Origin: Pseudomonas massiliensis
GTDB lineage: Bacteria > Pseudomonadota > Gammaproteobacteria > Pseudomonadales > Pseudomonadaceae
Direction of reading: 5' to 3'
Length of the DNA: 64,000 nt
Assembly: GCF_000826105.1 (NCBI RefSeq)
Contig: NZ_CCYK01000007.1
Coordinates: forward strand, 930,001-994,000
The translations under genes and the position numbers were made by a program. This document shows positions 52,201 to 62,583 of this stretch, piece after piece (the first letter of the stretch is position 1; each line of letters begins with the position of its first letter). The notes under the pieces are model-generated. The model searched no databases. It worked only from the letters and a program-made list of their open reading frames with translations, and had not been told where the DNA came from.

Positions 52201-52775
52201 TACCTACCCTGTTACCCCCTGATCTTTGGGCGAACCTGTCTGTTTCCACGCAAACGGGTTCCAAAGTTCGGATTGGCCTGGTATGTGATCAGCCACAGGA
52301 GCTGGATCTGGAGCTTCTTGGCCGCTTGATGGAGGATGTTGCAGGTGAAGTGACATGGGTGGTTTACGGCCAGTTACCAGAGCCTCTGCGTGAGTCAGTG
52401 CACGAGTTTCATCCGGCCGTCGACCCCATCCGTTATCCGAGCCACTTGGCAGGATTGGGAATAGAGATCGCTATTGTCGCAGTAGCTCAAACGTTCAGCG
52501 CTTCGGCCAGGTCGGAGCAGCGTGTACTCGAGCACGGCGCATGCGGGAGTGCCGTCATCACCAGCAGCCAAAGCGAATGGCCAGCGCTAAAGGTGGAACA
52601 CACAGTGGAAGCATTCCGCCTAGGGCTGCGGCAGTGGCTGGACAATCGCAATGAAGCCCGGGTCAGCGCGGAGCGACTGCAGGTAGCGGTGTCCAGCGAA
52701 GGGCTGCTCCAAGGGGAAAGCGCGCGGTGTTGGCTTGCAGCCTGGCGGCCGCTGGAAGGGCTACCGAAAACCTGA
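49290..52775 (+). CDS. Second giant glycosyltransferase, homologous to its neighbour
   Basis: A 1161-residue protein with the same layout: an N-terminal GT2 domain (~5-230; LVSIVIPAYKAKFFEAALRSAF, with DDDLLEPNCV as DxD region), a central GT-A-like region, a third GT2 region (~560-800; VFLDPDCIIADGQWL) and a C-terminal GT4-like region. In the latter the Gly-rich donor loop is replaced (IGLVCDQPQELDLE near 993) and the LEYGACG motif reads VLEHGACGS. It may therefore have lost that activity. Codon use is clearly A/T-richer than the neighbour. AGGAG precedes the ATG. Likely co-transcribed with the first transferase. Confidence 0.85.
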   Translation: MGPSALVSIVIPAYKAKFFEAALRSAFAQDYPSIEIVIGDDCPTTAIKSIVEQLEPESPWPIKYKRNDVQLKEAPNVTDCVRRASGQYIKFLYDDDLLEPNCVRRQVETFEAYPGLSLVTARRQLIDENDRQLPDTYATRFPFQESTVVRGWELTSFIGEYTFNFIGEPTSVLCRRADLLDFGDSIFGLMGQHIDWLGDLAIYAKLMRQGDIAMLNETLTSYRVSSYQFSQGGRDDYSGPQAFHKLFRRLLLESGWVRASADNTHVNTCPLANANSSEPTKPYDLAAWLHEVLPGFAQPDFKHWLLRRNLGPSRQVLLDNHAVAQGGGPAVLIVISDLANDEASMLQTLTSLDRRAPLLSRTTVVVLSTRPGVGSGKVEEGLYWVSSDLEQRAGHLNQLVSEVSFDWFLHLQAGVRLSQEALNLTLIELLGKPACPAIFCDEIYADRRGSLWPLLRSSFNFDQLLSLPLGTASHWLFQRDALIAVDGFDGNYPEALELDLILRLIESGQQGFGHISEPLVIRPVEDLHSNPDESRALLDHLSRRGYSNARVGEGLPRHYEIDYNNSAAPSIAVLISASGSLDRMRRCVTSVLMNTQYASFQTVLVETEQTSLDVQQWMEELASDAHGKVLTLRSDEKLKLNAALNGAVDAVEQDYVVFLDPDCIIADGQWLTLLIDQAMRPEIAAVSPRRVERGERLKDAGVRLGLEGPAETALFHQVPAPLEFGQVQRNVIGISSDCFMIAKAKFKQVGGFDEERFATRWADVDLSLKLHWAGYLNLWTPRAWVALTEPVRRAQSASATDTQAMYAAWGGSLGRDPTASHLYQLRGTGFEFDRDPQILWRPLSFAGLPVIVGSGQPGALDYRIGKPLETMRYAGLVEGGLIDHTPLPSEWLRLMPGTVVVPASALHQVDLLDVVKVEFAPCRVCDLAHADEALIASKALELTLGRFDRVLVATSEQAERLSGTHSNIEVIPTLLPPDLWANLSVSTQTGSKVRIGLVCDQPQELDLELLGRLMEDVAGEVTWVVYGQLPEPLRESVHEFHPAVDPIRYPSHLAGLGIEIAIVAVAQTFSASARSEQRVLEHGACGSAVITSSQSEWPALKVEHTVEAFRLGLRQWLDNRNEARVSAERLQVAVSSEGLLQGESARCWLAAWRPLEGLPKT

Positions 52776-53016
52776 CAGCGTGATAGACGCAAGCTAGCTA
52801 TTTAGCATCAGCTTGCATCTTGACCTAGGCACGCTAGCGCGTGGAATCGGTCCCCTGCTTGCTCCTGTAGCTGCCCGGTTGTCCGCCCTGCCCAGGTATT
52901 GTCGCCTGAACGTTGACTGAGCCATCACTTCGCAGGCGGCAGCGCCAGCCGGGCCAGCAACGAGCCATAAGCTCGTAGACGTTTGTACTTCCTTAGGCGT
53001 AAAGCAACTAGGGAGT
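52776..53016. other. Gap between converging glycosyltransferase and ATP-grasp/HAD genes
   Basis: No gene. A weak inverted repeat GCAAGCT/AGCTTGC (52789-52795, 52810-52816) may help end both converging transcripts. Otherwise unremarkable. Confidence 0.35.
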
Positions 53017-54300
53017 TCAAACGGGTACGCCTTCGAGCAGCATTTCGATCATGCTGCAATCGAACGTGGGAATGCCACATGTTTCTGCGACGTCACGGCG
53101 CTCGGCAAAGCTATCGTCCACAAGAATGGCTTCGGGCTCCTTGATGAAGGCAGACTTCGGACGGCCATCAGTGATGTGAATCACATCATCGAACAAGCCG
53201 GTGAGTCGATATTGTCGTAATGTCGCCTCAACATCGAAGCGGTGACGAGTGATCAATTTGACCGTGATATTTCGGTTATGGCACTGGAAGATGAACGCGA
53301 TGAGGTCAAGGTTGACCTTCGTTCTCAGGATGAGTGTGTCATCCAAATCAATGTACGCAATTGAAAATCGTATGCCGTGCTTGTAGCGGTTGGCCAGGGC
53401 GCGGTCGATTTCGAGTGGCCCCTCATAGGTAAGCAAGCCTAGAGGCAGGCGTTCATGTTCATAAATTCCAAGCAACGGAAAATTGATGCCACGTACTCGG
53501 TTCAAGGCCATGGATCCTGCGATGCGCGGTGCCACCTCGAGGAGCGCCAGCTCTCCGTCGCTCGCCCGCTTGACTTGGAAAAACCATGGGCCGCGCATTT
53601 GTAGCCGGTCTCCGATCAGCTTCGCCATCTTATGAGCTTCCGGTAACTCAACCCCTTCGCTATTGACGGCGATACCGTTGCGCATCCGCACGCGACGCCG
53701 GCTACCTGCAAACAGCAAGCCCCGCTCTCGGTCGGAGAAGCAGTCTACGGTGTATTCTTCGCCTGGCAGATATTCGCATATCAAGGGCGCTTTCACGGTA
53801 TTCAAAGCCTGTACCAGCTCGGCTCGATTATTTACCCGAACCGCCCCTTGGCTGCCTTGACCGCGGTCGGGTTTCACGAACACTGGAAAGTGGCTTACGT
53901 CATCTGGCAGGCCATACACTTTCGGTACCTTGACGACCCTTTCCAAGGCCTCGTAAGTCAGGGACTTGCTTCGCGTGAGACGACATACGTCCGCGCTCGC
54001 TGAAATGACGGGGCAGGGCAATTTTTCCGCGGCATCCTGCAAAGCGACGATCACATCGTCATAAGCGGGGTAAATGTAGTCTATCGAAAGTCGCGCACAT
54101 AGCTCGACCAGTTCACCGAGCCATTGCGGCTGATGTATGTTGGCAACTTCGTGATATTCGTCGAATACAAATCGAGCAGGATTGCTCACAGGCTGTCCCG
54201 CGCCGAACACATTGATGTCCTTGCAGCTTCGCAAAGCATTGTGGATTTCCAGACCGACTTCGGTGCCTGCGGGAAATACGAGAACGTTGCGAGCCCTCAT
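53017..54300 (-). CDS. ATP-grasp ligase fused to HAD phosphatase
   Basis: A 427-residue two-domain protein. Residues ~1-305 form an ATP-grasp ligase: KPDRGQGSQGA (143-153) is the ATP-binding loop and LEVAPRIAGS (254-263) carries metal/ATP ligands. Residues ~310-427 form a HAD-type phosphatase with all four motifs: DLDDTL (318-323), T351, K382 and VDDSFAE (394-400). It overlaps the VioA-like aminotransferase gene by four bases. I infer that it modifies an amino sugar, for example by amide bond formation and dephosphorylation, but substrate and product are unknown. Codon use is A/T-richer than the core genes. Confidence 0.8.
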   Translation of the reverse strand: MRARNVLVFPAGTEVGLEIHNALRSCKDINVFGAGQPVSNPARFVFDEYHEVANIHQPQWLGELVELCARLSIDYIYPAYDDVIVALQDAAEKLPCPVISASADVCRLTRSKSLTYEALERVVKVPKVYGLPDDVSHFPVFVKPDRGQGSQGAVRVNNRAELVQALNTVKAPLICEYLPGEEYTVDCFSDRERGLLFAGSRRRVRMRNGIAVNSEGVELPEAHKMAKLIGDRLQMRGPWFFQVKRASDGELALLEVAPRIAGSMALNRVRGINFPLLGIYEHERLPLGLLTYEGPLEIDRALANRYKHGIRFSIAYIDLDDTLILRTKVNLDLIAFIFQCHNRNITVKLITRHRFDVEATLRQYRLTGLFDDVIHITDGRPKSAFIKEPEAILVDDSFAERRDVAETCGIPTFDCSMIEMLLEGVPV

Positions 54301-55412
54301 TTGGCGGCACCTTGATCAAGCAGCCGGCACACGGTATCCACGATTTCGTCTGGAAGATCCGGATAGATTGGCAGGCAGAGGATTTGTGACGATATACGCT
54401 TCGCGACCGGGAGCTTACCCAAATCTGCTGAAGGCAATCCGCGATACATGGGGAACTCGGAAATCAAGGGGTAGAAATAGCGGCGCGCCAGGATATCGTG
54501 CTGACGCATGAGCTCATAGACCTGGTCACGGCTCAGGCCGTAGCGTTCCGTCACAAGGATCGGAAAGTAAGAGTAATTGGGTTCATGTCCCGAGCGCTGC
54601 TCGAACAGCTCCAATCCAGCGATGCGGCCTATTGCGGCGCGGTAACGCTGGTCAATACGCTGGCGCATGCTCAGCGCTCGATCGATATGACGTAATTGAA
54701 GCAGGCCGAACGCTGCGTTGATTTCGCTCATCTTCCCATTGATGCCTGGGGCAACGACAGTGACCTCGTCAGCGAAGCCGAAATTTTTCAGGTAGTCGAT
54801 GCGTTTTTTTGTCTTGGCATCGGGACAAACGATGGCGCCGCCTTCGAAGGTATTGAAAACCTTGGTGGCGTGGAAGCTGAGTATGGAAAGGTCGCCGTGG
54901 CGTAAAACGCTGCTGCCATTGTGTCGAACACCGAATGTATGGGCCGCGTCGTAGATCACCTTCAACCCATAGTTATCCGCAATCCCTTGAATGCGTTCTA
55001 CATCGCAAGGCGTGCCGTAGCAATGGACCGGAAGGATAGCGCTGGTCTTGGGGGTGATCGCCTTCTCGATGCTGGAGGGATCCAGATTGCATGTCACTGG
55101 GTCGATATCGACGAACACAGGAGTCAAGTCGTTCCATAGAAGCGAATGCGCGGTTGCAACGAACGAATATGGCGTAGTGATTACCTCGCCAGTAATACGC
55201 AAGGCTTGCAACGCCGTGACCAGCGCCAGCGTCCCGTTGGCGAACAGACATAGATGGTCCACGCCCAGGTAGTCTGCCAAGGCCAGCTCAAGCTGCTCGT
55301 GGAAGGGGCCCCCGTTGGTCAATCGACGGCTTTCCCACATCTGCTCCAGATAGGGAATGAATTCCTCCAGCGGTGGAAGCAAGGGGCTGGTAACCGGGAT
55401 GACTTTTGACAT
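54297..55412 (-). CDS. vioA: DegT/DnrJ-family sugar aminotransferase, VioA-like
   Basis: A 371-residue PLP-dependent aminotransferase beginning MSKVIPVTSPLLPPLEEFIPYL. The PLP lysine lies in SFHATKVFNTFEGG, with NGTLALVTALQAL and YDAAHTFGVRHNG binding the cofactor. The type matches VioA, which makes dTDP-4-amino-4,6-dideoxyglucose (dTDP-viosamine), a sugar found on flagellins of P. syringae and P. aeruginosa a-type. Exact substrate not proven by sequence. First gene of a minus-strand pair, behind a sigma-54 element. Confidence 0.8.
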   Translation of the reverse strand: MSKVIPVTSPLLPPLEEFIPYLEQMWESRRLTNGGPFHEQLELALADYLGVDHLCLFANGTLALVTALQALRITGEVITTPYSFVATAHSLLWNDLTPVFVDIDPVTCNLDPSSIEKAITPKTSAILPVHCYGTPCDVERIQGIADNYGLKVIYDAAHTFGVRHNGSSVLRHGDLSILSFHATKVFNTFEGGAIVCPDAKTKKRIDYLKNFGFADEVTVVAPGINGKMSEINAAFGLLQLRHIDRALSMRQRIDQRYRAAIGRIAGLELFEQRSGHEPNYSYFPILVTERYGLSRDQVYELMRQHDILARRYFYPLISEFPMYRGLPSADLGKLPVAKRISSQILCLPIYPDLPDEIVDTVCRLLDQGAAK

Positions 55413-55456
55413 GAGCGTACCACTCCACGAGTCAGGCCACCCTCATTTGGGTCTGA

Positions 55457-57875
<2,419 letters not shown>

Positions 57876-57879
<4 letters not shown>

Positions 57880-58574
57880 GCAAGGTCGCCATCATCCCGG
57901 CGCGAGGGGGCAGCAAGCGCCTGCCTGGCAAGAACCTGCGGCCGTTCAACGGCCTGCCCATGATCGCCTGGTCCATCCGCGCCGCGCGGCGCGCAGGGTG
58001 TTTCGACCGGATCGTGGTCAGTACGGACGATCCAGCCATCGCCGAGCTCGCCCTGGCCGAAGGTGCCGAAGTGCCTTTCCTGCGCCCGGCCCTGTTGGCC
58101 GACGACCACACCGGCACGCTGCCCGTGGTGGCTCATGCCCTCGAGCAGTTGCCCCAGGCGAGCCTGGCCTGTTGTCTGTACGCCACCGCGCCGCTGGTCC
58201 AGGCGCGTCACCTGCGCGAAGGACTGGCACTGCTGGAGGCGCGCCCGGATAAAAGCTATGCGTTTTCCGTATGCACCTTCCCGTTCCCGGTACAACGTGC
58301 CTTGGTGCTCGAGCCTGAAGGCGCCTTGACCGCGCTCTACCCCGAGTACCGCACTACCCGGTCACAGGATTTGCCGACGGCCTATCAGGACGCTGGGCAG
58401 TTCTATTGGGGAAGGCGGGAGGCCTGGCTGCGCGGCGATCCGCTCTTCTCGCCCTGCAGCCTGCCGGTGCAGTTGCCACGTTACCTAGTGCAGGACATCG
58501 ATACCGAGGAAGACTGGCGACGCGCGGAATTCATGCACCAGGCGTTGAGCGCGGCGGGAGAGCTTGAATTGTGA
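57876..58574 (+). CDS. pseF: Pseudaminic acid cytidylyltransferase PseF
   Basis: A 232-residue CMP-sugar synthetase. The nucleotide-binding signature VAIIPARGGSKRLPGKNLRPF is at the start. It activates pseudaminic acid with CTP. In the operon it comes before the hydrolase and synthase, although it acts last. The stop overlaps the GTG start of the next gene. Confidence 0.94.
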
Positions 58575-60031
58575 ATGTGCTCTTTCGCGCCGATGCGTCC
58601 AGCCACATCGGGGTAGGGCACCTGGCCCGTTGCCTGACGTTGGCGCTCGAGCTGCGTCGACGAGGTGTCCAGGCGAGTTTCGCTTGCCGTGAGCTGCCGG
58701 GCTTTGACCCGGCCATGGTGCAAGCTCAGGGGTTCGCGCTTATCCGCCTTCCGATCGACGGGGATGACTTGGCGGCCCTGGATGGGCAGCGCTTCGATTG
58801 GCTGGTGGTGGACCATTACCAACTGGACGCTCATTGGGAAAAGCGGGCACGCGCCATCGCCGAACGCATCGCGGTGATCGACGATCTCGCTGACCGACCG
58901 CATGATGCCGACCTGTTGCTGGACCAGAACCTGACCGCCTCCCGGGAGCTTTACCAACCCCTGTTGCCTTCGACCTGCCAGCGGCTGCTGGGCCCGCGCC
59001 ATGCGTTGCTGGGCACCGCCTTCCAAGGCAATGCGCGACCGGCATCGGCGCGGGTTCGCCGCGTATTGGTCAGTTTCGGCGGCTTCGATGTAGCCGGCAT
59101 GGCGCTGATGGCCTTGCAGGCTTTAAGCGCCTGGCCGGAATTGGAGGTGACGCTATTGGCGGGCCACGGTCATCCGCGCTGGGCTGAATTGCAGAGCAAG
59201 GTAGCAGCCCACCCAGGATGGCGATTGCTTGGCTACAGCGCCCAGATGGCCGAGCTGATGGGCGAGGCCGACCTGTTCATCGGGGCTGGCGGCGGCACCA
59301 CCTGGGAGCGCGCTGCCCTGGGCTTGCCCAGCCTGTGTGTGGCAGTGGCCGCGAACCAGGTGGGCAATGCCGAGGCGCTGGCCCGGGCCGGGGGTCACCT
59401 CTATCTGGGTTTGGCCCGAGACCTGACCCAGGACGCCTTGCGTGGCGCCATAGCCTTATTAATCGCCAATGCCCCGCTGCGCCAGAGCCTGGCCGAGCGG
59501 GCCCGCCAGCTAGTGGACGGCCGCGGCGCACAGCGTATGGCCACGGCTTTGCTGGGGCCGCTGCTGAGCTTGCGGGCCGCCACGGCGGACGACGCTCAGC
59601 GGCTGTTCGACGGGCGAAACGCCGAGGCGGTGCGCCTGGCCTCCCATGATACCCGGCCGCTGGACTGGCCACTGCATCTGGCCTGGCTGTACGGCACCCT
59701 GGCCGATAAGCGTCGGGCACTGTTCATTGCCGAGGTTGGGGGGCAGGCAATCGGCATGCTGCGCTACGACCGCCATCCCAGCGAGCCGGGGCGCGCCGAA
59801 GTGTCCCTTTATCTGTTCGAGGCCTGGCTGGGGCAAGGCTGGGGGCGGTGGCTGTTGCGGGCAGGGGAGGCCTGGCTGATCCGGCATTGGCCGGATGTCA
59901 TCCGTGTCGACGCGACGGTACTGCCTCACAACAAGGCTTCGTTGCAGCTGTTCCGCCTCGCCGGGTTCAGTCAGCAGGCGTGTGAATTCACCCAAGCATT
60001 GGAGCATCGAGATGATCAAGATCGGTCATAG
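58571..60031 (+). CDS. pseG: PseG-PseH fusion: UDP-sugar hydrolase and N-acetyltransferase
   Basis: A 486-residue bifunctional protein. Residues ~1-330 are PseG, a GT-B-fold hydrolase with the catalytic histidine in SHIGVGHLARCL (~residues 11-22) and FIGAGGGTTWERAALGLP. It removes UDP from the diacetamido sugar. Residues ~335-480 are a GNAT domain (LRAATADDAQRLF, then EVSLYLFEAWLGQGWGRWLL with the acetyl-CoA loop) corresponding to PseH, which acetylates the 4-amino group. The start is GTG at 58571. The fusion supplies steps 3 and 4 in one chain. Confidence 0.93.
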   Translation: MNVLFRADASSHIGVGHLARCLTLALELRRRGVQASFACRELPGFDPAMVQAQGFALIRLPIDGDDLAALDGQRFDWLVVDHYQLDAHWEKRARAIAERIAVIDDLADRPHDADLLLDQNLTASRELYQPLLPSTCQRLLGPRHALLGTAFQGNARPASARVRRVLVSFGGFDVAGMALMALQALSAWPELEVTLLAGHGHPRWAELQSKVAAHPGWRLLGYSAQMAELMGEADLFIGAGGGTTWERAALGLPSLCVAVAANQVGNAEALARAGGHLYLGLARDLTQDALRGAIALLIANAPLRQSLAERARQLVDGRGAQRMATALLGPLLSLRAATADDAQRLFDGRNAEAVRLASHDTRPLDWPLHLAWLYGTLADKRRALFIAEVGGQAIGMLRYDRHPSEPGRAEVSLYLFEAWLGQGWGRWLLRAGEAWLIRHWPDVIRVDATVLPHNKASLQLFRLAGFSQQACEFTQALEHRDDQDRS

Positions 60032-61058
60032 ACAGGTGGGTGCAGATAGCGCGCCCTTGGTGATCGCGGAGATGAGCGGCAACCATAATCAATCCCTGGA
60101 CCGTGCGCTGGCCATCGTCGACGCCGCCGCCCAGGCCGGGGCTCATGCGTTGAAGTTGCAGACCTACACCGCTGACACCATGACCCTGGACCTGGACGAA
60201 GGCGAGTTCCATATCAGCGACCCGGATAGCCTCTGGGCGGACACCTCGTTGTATGCCCTCTATCAGCAGGCGCATACGCCCTGGGAATGGCACGGGCCCA
60301 TTTTCGAGCGAGCCAGGGCCAGGGGTATGCTTGCATTTTCGTCACCCTTCGACGAGACCGCTATCGACTTCCTCGAAACCCTCGATGTGCCGGCCTACAA
60401 GATCGCCAGCTTCGAAAACACCGACCTGCCACTGATCCGCCGCGCCGCGGCCACGGGCAAGCCGCTGATCATTTCCACCGGCATGGCGAGCCTGGCCGAG
60501 CTGGAGCTTTCCGTGAGCACGGCGCGGGAAGCGGGCTGTCGTGACCTGATCCTGCTCAAATGCACCAGCACCTACCCCGCCACGCCACAGAACACGCACC
60601 TGCGCACCATTCCCCATCTGCGCGAGCTGTTTGGCTGTGAGGTGGGGCTGTCGGACCACACCATGGGTGTGGGAGCGGCGGTGGCGGCCGTGGCTTTAGG
60701 GGCTACCGTGGTAGAAAAGCACTTTACCTTGAGCCGCGCTGAAGGCGGCGTGGACGCCAGCTTTTCCCTGGAGCCGACCGAACTGGCCAGCCTGGTCACC
60801 GAGACCGAGCGAGCCTGGCAAGCGTTGGGGCAGGTGCGCTATGGGCCAACGGTCGCCGAACGCAAGTCCATGGTGTTTCGCCGCTCGCTCTATGTCACCC
60901 GGGATCTGGTCGCGGGCGAGGTATTCTCCAGTGAAAACGTGCGGGCCATCCGCCCCGGCCTCGGGCTGCCGCCACGTCACCTGGAGGCGATCCTGGGACG
61001 CAAGGCCCGTCAACCCATCAAGCGCGGTACGCCCCTGGCTTGGCCCTTGGTGGATTGA
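60012..61058 (+). CDS. pseI: Pseudaminic acid synthase PseI
   Basis: A 348-residue NeuB-family synthase. The TIM-barrel domain begins KIGHRQVGADSAPLVIAEMSGNHNQSL, with LKLQTYTADTMT, KIASFENTDLPLIRRAA and VGLSDHTMGV. The C-terminal SAF/antifreeze-like domain (~285-348) contains SLYVTRDLVAGEVFSSENVR. It condenses the 6-deoxy-diacetamido-altrose with phosphoenolpyruvate. The ATG at 60012 lies inside the previous gene (20-base overlap) with GGAG upstream; the longer upstream frame is not coding for this domain. Confidence 0.95.
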   Translation: MIKIGHRQVGADSAPLVIAEMSGNHNQSLDRALAIVDAAAQAGAHALKLQTYTADTMTLDLDEGEFHISDPDSLWADTSLYALYQQAHTPWEWHGPIFERARARGMLAFSSPFDETAIDFLETLDVPAYKIASFENTDLPLIRRAAATGKPLIISTGMASLAELELSVSTAREAGCRDLILLKCTSTYPATPQNTHLRTIPHLRELFGCEVGLSDHTMGVGAAVAAVALGATVVEKHFTLSRAEGGVDASFSLEPTELASLVTETERAWQALGQVRYGPTVAERKSMVFRRSLYVTRDLVAGEVFSSENVRAIRPGLGLPPRHLEAILGRKARQPIKRGTPLAWPLVD

Positions 61059-61070
61059 CCCCCGCCGGTT

Positions 61071-61398
61071 CCCCAGCTGGCGCTGGGTCCCACCCAGAGG
61101 CCCGGCTGCAAACGCGGCTAGGTAGCAACCCGCGAAGCGGGTGCAATCCGTTCCCCAGCTGGCGCTAGGTCCCACCCAGAGGCCCGGCTGCAAACGGGGC
61201 TGGGTAGCAACCAGCGAAGCGGGTGAAATCCGTTCCCCAGCTGGCGCTGGGTCCCACCCAGAGGCCCGGCTGCAAACGGGGCTAGGTAGCAACCAGCGAA
61301 GCGGGTGAAATCCGTTCCCAGCTGGCGCTGGGTCCTACCCAGAGACCCGGCTGCAAACGGGGGCTGGGTGGGAACCAGCGAAGCTGGTGAACGTTGCT
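61071..61398. repeat. Four-copy 82-bp tandem repeat
   Basis: Units start at 61071, 61153, 61235 and 61317, almost exactly 82 bases apart, with a truncated fifth (CCCAGAGCGGCGCAGG) at 61399. Each unit carries the inverted pairs CCCAG/CTGGG and ACCCAG/CTGGGT and the segments CGGCTGCAAACGGGGCT and AACCAGCGAAGCGGGTGAA. Copies 2 and 3 are almost identical, copies 1 and 4 more diverged. Short frames crossing it simply repeat the same peptide, so I treat it as non-coding. It fills the gap between pseI and the KAS III-like gene. Confidence 0.93.
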
Positions 61399-61632
61399 CC
61401 CAGAGCGGCGCAGGTCCACAGACCTGCTCGAGAAGCCCGGCCGCAACGCAAATGACAAGCCTGTCACGTGACCTGCCAGTCATTTTGCGCATCTCCACAA
61501 TATTGTAACCTGACACGTCTAGGCGCCCGGGCGGCCTTCCATCGCCCTCGGCTTGCCCGCTCAGGTCTCCGTCAGCGCTACGTCGGGGTGGCGGCGCGTT
61601 GTTCCAGCGATTCTTCTTTTTGGGAAGCCAGA

Positions 61633-62562
61633 ATGATTGGCATCAAAAGCATAGCGAGTTACGTACCGGCCGCCGGCCTGGACAATTACGCGCAAGGTGC
61701 GAAATTCGGCAAGGATGAAGACTTCATCCTGGGCAAGATTGGTTCGGCGTTTCTGCCACGCAAGGCGCCGGAGCAGGAAACCTCCGACCTCTGCGTGGAG
61801 GCCGTGAATACGTTGTTCGCCAACAATCCCACCTTGCACAGGGACGCCATCGACGCTCTGATCGTCGTGACCCAGAACGGTGATGCCGAAGGGCTGCCGC
61901 ATACCGCGGCCATTGTGCAGCATAAGCTGGGCCTGACCACCACGGTGGCGGCCTTCGATATTTCCTTGGGTTGCTCTGGATATGTGTACGGGCTGTATGC
62001 CCTCAAGGGCTTCATGGAAGCCGCCGGGTTGAAGAATGGCCTGCTGGTCACCGCCGACCCCTATTCCAAGATCGTCGACCCGGAAGATCGCAACACCACC
62101 ATGCTCTTCGGCGACGCTGCCACCGCGACCTGGATGGGCGAGGATGCGGTCTGGCAGCTGGGCAAATCCATGTTCGGTACCGACGGGGCAGGGGCCGAGC
62201 ACCTTAAGGTGAACGATGGCGTGTTCTATATGAACGGCCGTCAGGTCTTCAACTTTGCCTTGCTAAAGGTGCCACAGCACCTGGCTGCCTTGCTGGAAGC
62301 CTCGGGACTCAGCGCTGACGATATCGACGCCTACTGCATCCACCAGGGCAGCGCGGCCATCGTCGACGCCGTGGCGCGCCGTTTCGAGGAAGACAAGCCC
62401 GAGAAATTCGTCAAGGACATGGTCGAGACCGGCAATACAGTATCGTCGAGCATTGCTCTGCTCCTGGAGAAGCACTTGATGGATTCCAGCTGGAAACGTG
62501 TAGCCATCAGCGGTTTCGGTGTCGGTCTGTCGTGGGGTTCGGCTATCCTTTACCGCGAATAG
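61633..62562 (+). CDS. KAS III-like ketoacyl synthase (FabH family)
   Basis: A 309-residue thiolase-fold enzyme. The catalytic triad is complete: Cys114 (SLGCSGYVYGL), His237 (CIHQGSAAIVD) and Asn268 (ETGNTVSSSI). It is not the housekeeping FabH by context. Homologues lie beside fgt genes in P. syringae and the P. aeruginosa a-type glycosylation island, where they are thought to help make the acyl group attached to viosamine. That role here is inference. The ATG at 61633 gives the family start MIGIKSIASYVP; a weak ribosome site precedes it. It follows the repeat array and is followed 21 bases later by the DUF115 gene. Confidence 0.88.
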   Translation: MIGIKSIASYVPAAGLDNYAQGAKFGKDEDFILGKIGSAFLPRKAPEQETSDLCVEAVNTLFANNPTLHRDAIDALIVVTQNGDAEGLPHTAAIVQHKLGLTTTVAAFDISLGCSGYVYGLYALKGFMEAAGLKNGLLVTADPYSKIVDPEDRNTTMLFGDAATATWMGEDAVWQLGKSMFGTDGAGAEHLKVNDGVFYMNGRQVFNFALLKVPQHLAALLEASGLSADDIDAYCIHQGSAAIVDAVARRFEEDKPEKFVKDMVETGNTVSSSIALLLEKHLMDSSWKRVAISGFGVGLSWGSAILYRE

Positions 62563-62583
62563 GTTTCGCGGGCGCAACGGGTA

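Noticed and set aside
61071..61398. CRISPR array
   Set aside because: The 82-bp units are contiguous without unique spacers and no cas genes are nearby.
61474..61489. Possible fourth sigma-54 element before the KAS III-like gene (TGCCAG-TCATT-TTGCG)
   Set aside because: The essential GG of the -24 box is missing, so I do not call it a promoter.
61118..61516. Minus-strand frame across the tandem repeat
   Set aside because: It encodes the same peptide over and over only because the 82-base unit is repeated with slight length changes; no ribosome site or domain.
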